Positions 40,001 through 55,000 of a stretch of 64,000 nucleotides of DNA are shown piece by piece. Positions within the stretch are counted from its first letter, which is position 1. Every line of letters begins with the position of its first letter. This DNA is from Caprella mutica. Taxonomy: Eukaryota > Arthropoda > Malacostraca > Amphipoda > Caprellidae. The stretch spans positions 62,001 to 126,000 of the forward strand of contig CANNZV010001177.1 in NCBI GenBank assembly GCA_947561585.1. The letters are read 5' to 3'. A program made the position numbers and the translations under genes. The notes under the pieces are model-generated. The model saw nothing but the letters and a program-made list of their open reading frames with translations. It did no database searches and had not been told where the DNA came from.

Positions 40001-43000
40001 AGTCGTTGAGGAGCAGGCTGTCGCCCCAGTCGTTGAGGAGCAGGCTGCCGCCCCAGTCGTTGAGGAGCAGGCTGTCGCCCCAGTCGTTGAGGAGCAGGCT
40101 GTCGCCCCAGTCGTTGAGGAGCAGGTTGCCGCCCCAGTCGTTGAGGAGCAGGCTGTCGCCCCAGTCGTTGAGGAGCAGGTTGCCGCCCCAGTCGTTGAGG
40201 AGCAGGCTGCCGCCCCAGTCGTTGAGGAGCAGGCTGCCGCCCCAGTCGTTGAGGAGCAGGCTGCCGCCCCAGTCGTTGAGGAGCAGGCTGCCGCCCCAGT
40301 TGTTGAGGAGCAGGCTGATGTCTCCCTGACCATCACTGAGAAGGATCCTGTTCTCTCGGAACAAATGTTTTCTGAAATTTCTGTCAAACAAGAAAATGAA
40401 ATTGTTCCAAATGTTTGTGATAGTTTAGATGATGGCTCAAAGTGTTCTCCAACTGAAGATAAAATCTCAAACCTGAAGAAAAAAGAAACTAAATCTGATA
40501 ACAGTAAGAAAATCAAGCTGCCTGACCATGCTCCCTGTGACCCATTAGACTTTCATGAAATTTGTAAGCGAACTTATACTCTGGATGATTTGGAAAATCC
40601 TGCTTTCAATCCTTTTGCAAGTAAAACCGGTATTCCAAACTCTCCAGTTGCATCTTCTTCTGTTTCTGAATCTATTGCTACACTTCCTGAACCCTTTGAT
40701 ATTCCTAAATCCGTCGATATACTTCCTGAACCCGTTGATATACTTCCTGAACCCGTTGATATACTTACTGAACCCATTCCAACTAAGAATAATGCTGAAG
40801 AGAAACTAATTGAACCAGAGGTAAATTCAGTACAAACTGAAAAGACTGTGGATAGTGATGATGAATTCGTTGATGCTTCTGAAGACATGCCTTTACCCTC
40901 CACCAAAGGAGCGTACAATCTTGATTTTCTGGATAAACTGGATGCTGCCAATTTCAATCCTTTTGATACATCTGCTTCCTTGGCCAATTCTCCTATTATT
41001 GATGCAAAGAGTCATTCCAAGAACGAAAATGACACCCATGATAATAACAACGAAGGTGTTGAATCCAGTGATAACTCTTTGAATGACACAGTTATAGAGA
41101 ATATAATAGAAGATGTTGGTGCGACTGCTGGAAAGGAAGATATTTCTGAGGCTATTAAGGGAGTTAGCAACTCTGATGAAACAAAAGATTTGGATGATTG
41201 TAAAACTATTGACGATGGAATCGTTGAAGATGTCCCAGTAAAACAATATGATCTAAGTTTTTTGGATAAGATTGAATCAGTAAGTGAATTAGATCCTTTC
41301 AAAACTAAGAGTGCTGTAGTTAATTCTCCAATTGCTGGAATCAAAGAAGATTCTGATATTTCCTCTCCAGTTTCCTCTAAATCATCAAAAACTAATGAAG
41401 CTATAAAAGATCCTTTCAAAAGTCAATCCTCTGTTCAAAATTCTCCACTTAATTCTGGTATGATAGCCAGTGTAGATCCTTTCAAGACTAAGGCAACTAT
41501 TCAAAACTCGCCAGTTACTTCAGTAAAAGCTGTGGATGCAAAACACTCTACCAAAGCTAATATTTCTCCTATTCCATCTAGTAAAGATGCCAAAATATCC
41601 ACTCCACCTCCTTCAAATACTAGCTGTACTAGTGAAGTTTTCAAAACACCTACACTACCAGGCAAGAACAAGCAGCTGCATCGTATTCAGCATCAGTCCT
41701 CCTTCAAACAGAACAAAGATTCTGTATCATCATCCCCTAACATTTCTGGAATGGCTGTGGACACAGATATCTCTAGCATCAATAACTCTTGTCTCACTCC
41801 TAACTCTGAAAAGAAACCAACAGACTCTGAGGAAAAGTTTGATGGTGAGAAGACTGATCTAGCTCCTCTGACTGACTTCTGTCAAACTCGCAAAGTGAGG
41901 CAGTCTATGACTAGCATTGAATTTGATGAGCTGTCTAACAATGCTCTTGCTCTGGTGTACAAGATCACTCCCGACAGAGTGCCTGGAGAGAGAAGACTCA
42001 CTATGAGTGGCGCCAACAAACGACTGGGATCTTCTTCCAAGACACCCACCAGTAGTAAGGGTTCTTTTGGCTGCACTCCATCTCAGCTTGGTACTCCTGA
42101 GGGATTCACAGATGCCACTGAATGTGAGTTTGCATATATTCATTATTCACTATGGTTAGAAATTAAAAGGTTACTACCACTAAAAATATAGTTTTAAAAA
42201 TATTGCTTCTTGCGGATAAGTTTTGTATGATATTGTTTTTAAGGTTATTAGCTTTTTGATTGGCTATGGAGATTGATCAATAAGTGTATAGGGACGGCCT
42301 GAATCTCCCTGCCAGGTCATTAAAGCAATCGTGAAGTGTGCAGTACAACAAACTACATAACAGCCATCTATGTTAAGAGTTTCAAAGTTCTTATTATTTG
42401 AAATGTAATTTTATTCAATTAGACTATATTCAAGGGGGAGGAGCCAACAAGGGACGGAGCACCAACTGTTTAGTTAGTGCACTAAAGGGACGGAGCACTA
42501 ACCGCCCCCTGTTGACTCCTCCCCCATATAACCAATCAGAGAAGAGTTATCGTTAAAAACTCTATCCCTAAGAACATTACTCTTACAACACTGTATCAGT
42601 AGAAACTTTTGCGGTAAAGAAAGTATCTCAAAATCCTTATAAGCAGTTTACTATATTTTTAATTTTAAACAGAAGAAGCATACCTAACTATTTTGGGCAC
42701 ACCCTTTTATTTCTTTCACAATTTAGAGCTTAGACTATGCTTATAGCTATAGTATAATATTTCCACCTACAACTAATTATGTTTTTAATTTCTGTATCAT
42801 ACGCTAGTAATGTAAATGACAAAAATTAACAAGCTACCCATTCTAACCTTACAATGTTTTAGCTTAACTTTGACCAATTTTAAGTAGCTAGTTGTTGATG
42901 GTAAATTGTGATAATGGATGTCTAGTGTTAGTTTTGCTACATTATTCTTCATTCTATTTGACTTTTATACGTTCTCTTTTTAAACTGAATTAAAGAACCA

Positions 43001-46000
43001 CTGTAGCTTAGATCTTCCATTTTTACCTAATAATAAATGATTTAATTTACTTTGCTATTGATATTATTTTTTTAGTTTTCAGAGACCCACTAGAGTTGGA
43101 TGAGTTGGCAGGACATGGCACATCTCTATCTGCTGATAGCAGACTAAACCTTGTCAGGAATTCACTCTATGTGAAGTTTGACCCACTGGTTGCAGGACGC
43201 CCTTCTCTCATTCAAAAGTAAGTCGATATTAATGTAGCAAGGGACACAAATATTGTTCAATTTTTGAACCTTGAGTGAAAAACTGCAATTAAATGAAAGA
43301 AGTGACTAGCTATATATGATAAAGGCCAATAGCAAGTGAATGCTTTTTATACTTCTGTTGAACAGTAGCATAATAAATGCCATTTTCTGTATGTTTCCAG
43401 AGACCCTTCTTTCATGGAAATAGATGCAGAGGATGAGAGCAAGAGACGAAGAGCAAGTGGTTTGATATCCTTCAGTCCATCTCCCCAGAAAATATATGTG
43501 AGTGAAGTATTTCTTTGAACATAATCTGACTGACTGGAGTTTGACTTTGACAGCAAAAGTATTTGTAGTTCAAACAGATAACATTCAATATAATAACTTT
43601 GTTCCTATCAATCGTTGGGAGCTATATAAAATATTGCACAGTTCATTTATGAAATAAAAGCTATGAACTGACAAAATATACAATTCAAGTTGCTGGTTTG
43701 TAAGTATCAATATTGTACGTATCCTCGACACTCAGTCCTTTGGGACCTAAATATTGTTAGTCTGGTTAGGGTTAGTGATGGGACGAATAATCGGGGTTTT
43801 TCAAGTTTGGAGAATCGAAATCGAAGTTCCAAAATTTTAGGGCGATTCCGATACCTAAAACGATTATTCGTTTATTCTATGTAACATGGTTATACGTATA
43901 TATGTTCTGTAAAACTTAAATGAATTGTATGTATTTCTAGATGATGTCAAACAAAATACTGCCTAATAAGTTAGTAACTAGTTAAATAATATCTTGTACT
44001 GTAATTTCAATTAAATTAAATATATTCCAAACTTCCAATAGTCTAACTATCAACTTAATTTAGGCTTTTATTTATTATTTAATTAGTATTTACATTAAAG
44101 GTCCCCTCCAAGCAATTTTTTTATCATTTAAATCAATGAGGCTAATGCTTCTAATAATTTTGCTGCAAACCCCATGAAATTTGAAGGCATATTTATAGCT
44201 AATTTTATATGGTTTTAAAGATTTTATAATCAAAACTCTACACAACCAATTTTACTTTTGAATTTTGAAGGTATTATCAATGCACTATTAAATATTACAG
44301 TAAAGGTACAAAATTAGAGAAACTAATTATAGAAACGTTTTCATACTTCAGGAAACAATTTAAATCTTAAATAAAGACCAAATATGCATTTTTTGTTTAT
44401 AAAGGTCAAATTTGAAATCAAAACAAAGAGTGTAGAATCACTTTCTTCAGCGTCAGATTAGTGTTTCGTACAATTATTGCACTCAGAATATTAACTTTAA
44501 AAGCATATAGATTCTAGAATAATAGAAAAATATATACTGAACTAAATTTTATGCTGTTTGCAGATTAATGATCCTAGATCTTAGTTCTATAATATTATTT
44601 AATATACTCATTTTTTTCTGGAGCCTGGAGAGGACCTTTAATGATTACTCAATAAAATGAAAATTAATGTATTAATAAAACAGTTTCAATAAAACCTATA
44701 TGACTTTACCATATAAGTTTCAGTCTACTTATAAACACTACTAAGTAAAAATTAACTTATGGAATTATTAATATATTGAAGATTTAATATGGTACTTGGT
44801 AAGGTACCATTAGGTAGCTAAATATCTAGCCCAATAAAAACATAATCAGGTATCGAGAATCGGTACATTTGGATAGAATCAGAATCGTTAAAAACTTGGT
44901 TTCGTCCCATCACTAGTTAGGGTTAAACCCTGAGATGAAAGCTAGTTTATAGCAACGTTTTTATTTAATGTTTAACTTATATTTCTGCAGCATCCTGACA
45001 CAGCTGGCTTCAGTCTTCTGGACACAGTGAATCTGGACAGCACAGGAATCAACTCTACCCTCATAGAGGTGTCCAGATCTGGTGAAACATCATTCGCACC
45101 CACTGTGGCCAAGTGCTCCCGCTGCTCCGACTCCAAGGAGAACTGGGTACCGGAGTCGGAGCTGCGCAATCTTGAGCTGGCGCTGCAAGCTGATCATTTG
45201 CGCAAAGTTAAGGAGTATGAACAGCAGTGCAGTGTCCTCACCAGTCAGTTGGAGGAGCAGACCATCGTGTGTGAGGACCTCAATGACCGCAATAAGGAGA
45301 GTGAGGCCACCCTCAAGCAGCTGCAGGTGATAGTCAGTAAGATCATTCAGCAGAAGGGGCTGATAGAGAAGGAACACACCACAGAACTGGATAATCAGAG
45401 GGAGGTGTTCAATAAAGAGGTTGAGAACTTTAAAGAGAAGAACAAGTTCCTGGAGAGTGAAAATAACAAACTGGAAGAAACCTACTATGACCACATACAG
45501 TGAGTTATTATTGAAGAATTAGTACTATACGTATAGTTACCTATATATAGCTAGTTAATGTATTCAATATTGGTTTCATGAATGTGTAATTTCTGAAAAA
45601 TAGTTTTCAGAGTGAAAAGAATCTATTTGTGAATCCATTTCCCTTTCTCTAAATTATTTCTTACTTCTCTTTACATAAATATATCTCTTGAGGGATCAAA
45701 TTATCTGATTTTAACTTTGTAAATATCTACTGATGCTACTTCAGGGTGGTTATTTTTGTTACATATTGTGAGCATAAAACTATTGCTTTTTCTTTTCATT
45801 CGCAGGAAGTACCATCGTCTAAGGGACGTTGCCAACACTCTTCATGAGAATGAACTGAAGCTGAAGACGCAAGTGAATGACTTACAGGCTAAACTGGTGG
45901 CTAAGAATGAACAAGTCAGGGAACTTATCAAATCTGTGGACCAGAAGCTCAAAGAGTGAGTAGTACTTGGCTGCTGATTTACATAATTTACAGGTTCATT

Positions 46001-49000
46001 TCGTTAGTAACAGTAGAACTCCTCTATAGTGAATGTAGAGTCCTAAGTAAGAGAACTATCCCGTATAGTGAATAAATTTTCTTTATTTTACTAGCTACTG
46101 AAAATTAGTTCACTGTAGAGCAGTGCTTCTTAAAGTATTTTTCTCGCACACTCCTTACTCTTCTCAGGCACCTTCTTGGCATGAAATAAATTGAAAATAT
46201 ATAATTATAATAGATTTGGTTACTATATGATCATCTTGTAGCAAATGTACTTCCTGTATACTCTGCATGATATCAACAGCAAGAATCATAAGTCATAACA
46301 TAGAAAACAGCCATTCCAGCAACCCCCTATAAACAATCCAGGACCCAAAGGGGCACCCCACTTTAGGAAGCACTGCTATAGAGAGTAGCTAACGAGTTTG
46401 CCGTTATATAAAGAAGCTCAGTTATTTAAAATTTCGAGATGCTACATTGAATACAATATGATAGCTAGCTAAGATATAAATCCTCTCTTTTTTATGTTTG
46501 AATCTATTATGTTTTTAATATCCATGAGGTAAATTAACTCTAACTACTACTCTAAGTTGACTAGCTTTTATATTAAAGTTGAAAATATTTCCTTCTTAGG
46601 TAAATGTTATTAATTTTCACATAGCTAAGAATGCATTGTAAAACGATGCTTAAATCTGCAATGAAATAAATGCTTTCACCTTCTCTTTATCAGATTCTAG
46701 TACTTTTTATCCTCATCTGTTCATTAGCTATATTGTAACAAATTAAATGCATTTTCTATGCACCGGAATAATTAATTACCCTTTACAAGTATTTTGATAT
46801 CTATTCTCCTAATTTCAGAGCCGAGGCTCAGGCAGATGAAGAAAATTCCAAACATGAGCAGGAGAAGAATAAGATGAGTATAATTGTCAAGAGGTTAGAG
46901 CTGAAGTTGACATCCATGCAGAACCAACTTGCTGAGAAGGAAAAAGAAAATGACGAACTACAGAAAATACTGGACCATTTCGGCAAAATTTAATGAGTTT
47001 AAAAATTTAAAATTACCTTGTGAGTCACAGCTTGTATCACTGTACAGCGAGTTAAGTAATTCAGTGTATGTATCACTGTCAGATACTCGTTTTTTTTTAT
47101 CTCGTTCGATATGAATATTACCTCTTGACTGAGTAAAGGTAAATTTGTTCCAACTACCTGTAAACATTAAATGTAGAGCGTTTAATATAGTATTTTAATT
47201 GCGAATGTTTTTTAGTTCATCTTATTTCTATACAATCTAATAAACTTAATCTCTTTTTATATTTTACATATAAGGCTTGTAATTATTATTGTTTAGATTC
47301 CTTCTAATTCTGATATAATCATCGATATAGATAATGTTTAATTTACTGCGGAATAGTTATTTTATTTAACTAGCTTTTATAACTATTACTTTATACTTAT
47401 ATCCCATAACTTTTCTTATACAAGTATTTTATTTAATGTCAAATAATCGTATGTTAAGTAACATAATATGTATCAATGGAATGAAATGATTAACATTTAA
47501 TTATAGTGTTTTTATTTTTCGCCTCTGTTTTTGGAGTGTTCGATTTCTCTCCTGACTTCAAGAGATATTGCCTTGTGGGTGTGGAAAGCAGTCAGGGACA
47601 ACAGTTGCTCTTTCTGGTCTGAACTCAAATCATCTTTGTATCTGCAGGAAGAAATTGAAGGGGTTATATGCTAAATAATAGGTATTTATCTTTTTAGATA
47701 CATAAAAAAAATTGGTCATATTAGACGGAAGGGAATGTGACCTAAGGGGACCGATAACTTCAAAATATTATAAAAAAAACTGTTCTTGATAGAGAAGTTA
47801 GAGGACCTAGTCATGATTTATTTAAAACACGAAAATCGGTGAAGAAATGAAGATGCAATTGTAAGTTTTTTTAAATTATATTTGAAAGAAATTTGTCCTT
47901 ATTTATTACATAGCATATTGTTCAATTCCTTTAGCTGTAATTTTTCTTCCAATTCAAATATCTAAAGATTCTCAATGTTGCAATGTATAGTATGGGCCAC
48001 AAAAATGTTTCCTCTTTTTCAAATGCTTATAAATCGTTAACCAATGGACCAAAAATAGACACTCATTGCTTACCTGTTCTTAAACTATGTCCACCAGTAA
48101 AAAATAGTTTTTACTTGTTAATAGTACAATAAGAAGCGGTAAAAAAGAGACCAAGATACAGTTTTTTTGGTCCATACTGTAGAGATATATCAATTAACCC
48201 AAAAACTTAGTGATCAGGAGACTGAAACATCTCTACCACCAGATCACCTCGCTCCTGAGTCTAGAAGGATATGTCACTTCTACAAGCGACACATCCTCTT
48301 CTTCAAAAGTCAGTGGTACAATGATTTTCTCTTAGAGTTGGGATTGGACGGGTGGTAATATTTCTCCCACACCCATCTGGTTGTGGAAGGACAACTGTCC
48401 GCGTTACAGACAAGCTACAACTGTGTAAATATTTACACAGTGCAGTCAACAAACATATGCGTGTTTAATGCTATTTTTAAAAACATTTATGGTTTTTCTG
48501 AAGGGTATATGTGGATATTTTCAAGTCAGACACTATTGACACCTTTCTGTTAACTACGTTGCTCAGTTTAGCTGACCAGACTTTTCTTACGTTACAACTT
48601 TCCTTTCCAGGAATATGTTATTGCTTCATGTCTTCTTACGATAGCATAATGAGCTAAGTATTCTGTTTGTACCTATTGACGGCGGTATTCTCGTTACATA
48701 TTGACGGTGGTATATATTTGAACAACTTTGTCTATCAGTAATGCACATAGTGGTACAAATGTATACCGATACGTAGTCAACGTGTTAAATTAAAGCTATT
48801 CATTCTCCTACAAATGATAAGCTTATATTACCTCTGCACGAAGGTGAGCAGACTCTGGTGCCACAGTACGGGTAGTTTTCTGTCCTCTAGTTTGAACCTA
48901 ACGAAGTGTTCACAAACCGAGTCAATAACAGTCCAACAGAGGGCGTGCTTCTTGTTCAACAGAACTCTGAAAACAAAACATTGAAACATTCTTATTAGAC

Positions 49001-52000
49001 ATAAAAGAAAGATATTTACAAAACGAAAATAATATAGAGTAAATTCAGGTATTTCGTTATCGTTCAAACCCTAAAGGAGTTTAAATAAACTTTTTGCTAA
49101 TAGATTCAAGAAATTTCTGAACCTAGTGAATTGTTTGATATTATAAAATCAATTACACATTCAGGGATAAAAGTGAAGATTTAGTACTACTCAAAACATA
49201 GTTATTAATATAAAATGACGAGACCATTTCGAGAGAATAAAAATAAAGTTACAAAACAAATGAATTCCATTTCATACAGCAGATAAACACTACCGTAGAG
49301 CTCCTCTTTAATTAACTACAACTTTGTCATCACTATAAATACAAACCTCATTTAGGAGTCAGTGATGCATAGAAAACTGTCATTTCATGACAGCCTACAC
49401 AAAATACGATCACTATACAGGGTACTTCAATACTCAGGACTCTACTAATCAGGATGGTTCACTATACAAGATTTCATTACAGAGGGGTTGTACTGAACAT
49501 TAACCACTTAGATTTGGCAATTCACTTACCTGAGGAAAATAGAGTTAGCGCCAGAGTATTTCATTCCTGCTATGAACTTGATAGCCGCAGAAGAAGCGAG
49601 AATTGGTATTTTTTTCTTGGCGAGAAGAGAGCCAAAGATAACTGCTTCTCTGAGAGTGCAGTCATTGCCCTGAAAAAATGTGATTATAGATTACAATGCA
49701 GATTATATGATAATTAGATTAGTTCAAGAATTTGTTTTATTTCTATTTCATACTTTACAGAATTTCAATTAAAAACATGCTAAAACAGTTACTAAAAATT
49801 TTGTACAGTGTTGGTTCCTAAAAGAATTGAAATCTTATAGAACCTAAAACTTTACCAAGATTAAAAATTTTATTGTAAAGTTCTAGATTTAAAAATTGAT
49901 GCAGTAAAATTCTCCAATAAATTTTTAGATTGGCAAATATGGCAAAAAAAATGAAGATTTAGAAAAAGGGTAATTATTCATTATCAATCTAGTATCGTAT
50001 CTAAATAATTAGCTAATTAATTAGTTACAATGAATTTGAAGGTTAAGAACCAACTTCAAAAATAATCTCATGATATTGTGAAATGAAGTAGGATTTTTTA
50101 ACTTGTATTTTCACTTATTCTTTATCAACATCAATAGCAACAATCACTTCAGTTACTGAAAATAAACTAGTGGTTTACAATCACCACCTTCAAGACACTA
50201 GTTACATAATACCGTGGTTAATAATGACAGATAAAAAGAAAAACAATATTTGATTTCTAAAAAAATATTTCCCCTTATAAACTATGAATATTTCCCCTCA
50301 TAAACTATGAATATTTCCCCTCATAAACTATGAATATTTCCCCTTATAAACTATGAATATTTCCCCTTATAAACTATGAATATTTCCCCTTATAAACTAA
50401 GAATATTTCCCCTTATAAACTAAGAATATTTCCCCTTATAAACTAAGAATATTTCCACTTCTAAACTAAGAATATTTCCACTTCTAAACTAAGAATATTT
50501 CCACTTCTAAACTAAGAATATTTCCACTTCTAAACTATGAATATTTCCCCTTATAAACTGTGAATATTTCCCCTTATAAACTGTGAATATTTCCCCTTAT
50601 AAACTAAGAATATTTCCCCTTATAAACTAAGAATATTTCCCCTTATAAACTAAGAATATTTCCACTTCTAAACTAAGAATATTTCCACTTCTAAACTAAG
50701 AATATTTCCACTTCTAAACTAAGAATATTTCCCCTTATAAACTAAGAATATTTCCCCTTATAAACTAAGAATATTTCCACTTCTAAACTAAGAATATTTC
50801 CACTTCTAAACTAAGAATATTTCCACTTCTAAACTAAGAATATTTCCCCTTATAAACTAAGAATATTTCCACTTCTAAACTAAGAATATTTCCACTTCTA
50901 AACTAAGAATATTTCCACTTCTAAACTAAGAATATTTCCACTTCTAAACTAAGAATATTTCCACTTCTAAACTAAGAATATTTCCACTTCTAAACTAAGA
51001 ATATTTCCACTTCTAAACTAAGAATATTTCCACTTCTAAACTAAGAATATTTCCACTTCTAAACTAAGAATATTTCCACTTCTAAACTAAGAATATTTCC
51101 CCTTATAAACTAAGAATATTTCCCCTTATAAACTAAGAATATTTCCCCTTATAAACTATAAATATTTCCCCTTATAAACTATAAATATTTCCCCTTATAA
51201 ACTGTGAATATTTCCCCTTATAAACTGTGAATATTTCCCCTTCTAAACTATGAATATTTCCCCTTCTAAACTATGAATATTTCCCCTTATAAACTGTGAA
51301 TATTTCCCCTTATAAACTATGAATATTTCCCCTTATAAACTATGAATATTTCCCCTTATAAACTAAGAATATTTCCCCTTATAAACTAAGAATATTTCCA
51401 CTTCTAAACTAAGAATATTTCCACTTCTAAACTAAGAATATTTCCCCTTATAAACTAAGAATATTTCCCCTTATAAACTATGAATATTTCCCCTTATAAA
51501 CTATGAATATTTCCCCTTATAAACTATGAATATTTCCCCTTATAAACTAAGAATATTTCCCCTTATAAACTAAGAATATTTCCCCTTATAAACTAAGAAT
51601 ATTTCCCCTTACAAACTAAGAATATTTCCCCTTATAAACTAAGAATATTTCCCCTTACAAACTAAGAATATTTCCCCTTACAAACTATGAATATTTCCCT
51701 TATAAACTAAGAATATTTCCACTTCTAAACTAAGAATATTTCCCCTTATAAACTGTGAATATTTCCCCTTATAAACTGTGAATATTTCCCCTTATAAACT
51801 ATGAATATTTCCCCTTATAAACTATGAATATTTCCCCTTATAAACTATGAATATTTCCCCTTATAAACTATGAATATTTCCCCTTATAAACTATGAATAT
51901 TTCCCCTTATAAACTATGAATATTTCCCCTTATAAACTATGAATATTTCCCCTTATAAACTATGAATATTTCCCCTTATAAACTATGAATATTTCCCCTT

Positions 52001-55000
52001 ATAAACTATGAATATTTCCCCTTATAAACTATGAATATTTCCCCCTATAAACTAAGAATATTTCCCCTTACAAACTAAGAATATTTCCCTTATAAACTAA
52101 GAATATTTCCCCTTATAAACTATGAATATTTCCCCTTATAAACTAAGAATATTTCCACTTCTAAACTAAGAATATTTCCACTTCTAAACTAAGAATATTT
52201 CCACTTCTAAACTGTGAATATTTCCACTTCTAAACTGTGAATATTTCCCCTTAGATACTATGATTATTTCCCCTTATAAACTATGAATATTTCCCCTTAT
52301 AAACTATGAATATTTCCCCTTATAAACTATGAATATTTCCCCTTATAAACTATGAATATTACCCCTTATAAACTATGAATATTTCCCCTTATAAACTAAG
52401 AATATTTCCCCTTATAAACTAAGAATATTTCCCCTTATAAACTAAGAATATTTCCCCTTATAAACTAAGAATATTTCCCCTTACAAACTATGAATATTTC
52501 CCCTTACAAACTATGAATATTTCCCTTATAAACTAAGAATATTTCCACTTCTAAACTGTGAATATTTCCCCTTATAAACTGTGAATATTTCCCCTTATAA
52601 ACTGTGAATATTTCCCCTTAGAAACTATGAATATTTCCCCTTATAAACTATGAATATTTCCCCTTATAAACTATGAATATTTCCCCTTATAAACTATGAA
52701 TATTTCCCCTTATAAACTATGAATATTTCCCCTTATAAACTATGAATATTTCCCCTTATAAACTATGAATATTTCCCCTTATAAACTAAGAATATTTCCC
52801 CTTACAAACTATGAATATTTCCCTTATAAACTAAGAATATTTCCCCTTATAAACTAAGAATATTTCCCCTTATAAACTATGTATATTTCCATTATAAGCA
52901 ATGACTCACGTAGCAAAGAGGCAGCACGATTCCTTTGAAGAAGGCTGTGCACTTGAAGAGAGACTGTGCAAGTGCACGGTAGAGGTAAGTGTTCAACTTC
53001 TTGTACTGCATAATGTCGTCACGGAGACGAGGTAAAAGAACCTGAAAATAGGGATAATAACAATAAAAAGATAATGTCAAAAAAAATCTATTTAGACAGT
53101 TTCGAAAGAAGAGAATAGAAACGACGTCATGATTAACTTTTTGTGTTCTTCAATTTCTTTTAATCTAACTTTACTTTCTAATTTTACTTTAAAATATGGA
53201 TTGAAGTTAGTTACACTTAATTGACAACAAATGACATAACTAGCTATATTTAGAGTATCTGTTCCGTCATATCAATTGCAGGTTGAAATGGTATAATAGA
53301 AAGTATTTACATAGTACGTACCTTAGCATAAAAAACTTGTGCCATTTCAGGCTTTTGACTGCGGAAGAGGTGAGTCATTTGGTACATGGCAGCGGCACTC
53401 CATTCGTCTGGCTCTGAAATATTACAAAGGGAAAATAGTATATAGTTAAAACATATCAAATAGTCTAGTTGGGATGTTTTTATTATTACTTTGTTTACCT
53501 CTTATGGGGTTTCAAATTTCAATTCGATATACAGATCAATGTATTCACTATGCATGCCAAAAATATCATCAATATCGATTGTTTTTCAAACTTGAATTGT
53601 CGGACCAAAAGGGTTGAAACTATGTAATAAATATAATACTTTTATAAAGAACTATAATAATTGAATGCACATTCGGTTTCATCAATTAGATCTGCATTAG
53701 ATATAATTCAAACTCTTTTAGAAATGGCGTCACACATGAGATAACCCATCACATTCTTATCAACTAAATATCCTAACTGGGATACCTAGAATAAAAACAG
53801 TGGACTGTTTTGAGTCCTAAAGCACAACATATGATCATTTCTTAGCAACACTCACTGATGCGATAGAGAAGATGAATCCAATTACGCAGCAATGGCATCA
53901 TTTTCACCATCTTGGGAAGGGCGCCACAGCGATAATTCTTCAGATACGAAGCCACTTCATCGAGCATTGCCAAGATATTTTCATCAAACTCTGGCACACC
54001 AGAATCATCTGAGGGGGACAAACACAATACTAGAATAATACATGAAAATTTGAGCAGAGGTGAAAATGTTATTAATATTAGACTGAAGCATAGACAAGAC
54101 TATAGTAAATGAAACTAGATTCGAAAGAACAACAATTAAAAATTATGTGCTACTAAGAATATGCTGTTAAGAAAACCTTAGCACTTAAATATCACCTTAT
54201 ATAGCTACTAATTCACAGTTTGTCATTGACTCTTGGATGGTTGCAAGAAGAAAGTCACGAATTTTTCATGTTTTCTTATATAGATATATATTTTTTTATA
54301 TACCAACAGCTTATAAATTTGTGAAATTATAAATTGTTATCATCTAGTAACACTAGGCTGGTACTCACTCCTCTCCTCCCCTAGTTGTGTCTTTATTTCG
54401 TGGTGCTGTTCCTCTAGAGTTTCTTTCATGCGTTGGATGCAAGTCTTAGGAGTCTCCTCTTCTCTTTTGGTCATGAAAGCCATGAAGATCTTATTCTCCT
54501 CATCATTCTGTTTGATATCCTGCAGTGGAGAGTTGGAAAGAAATGAATAAGTGATAAAGCTGAGGACATGACAAACTAAGTAAAGTCCTAGAATAATTGA
54601 ACATGAATTGAAATATGTATAATTTAAGTTTCAATAGTAGAGTAAAGGGCCTGCAGGTATCATGGATAACAACTGAAATAAATAACAATTACATCGTTTT
54701 TTCTTATCTTCTCGTGGAAAAAGTAGGAGGAGCTTAGCAAAAAGTCTGGTGGAAAGATTTAAAAAACCCTATGTGTGTACGTTAAGATAGATTCAATCCT
54801 ATGATTTAGTAGCTACATCTATTTATTTGGCTGAAAACATTGTGAAGAAGGATTATCATCCTATTATAACTATTATAAAAACCTATTCATATTCTTTAAT
54901 AAAGTTAATAATAAGGAGAAACATTTTCTGTTTCTGAATCAAGTTCATGAGAACAGATTTAGGTGAAATTTGTTACTAGATTGTCAAGTAGCTTAGAAAA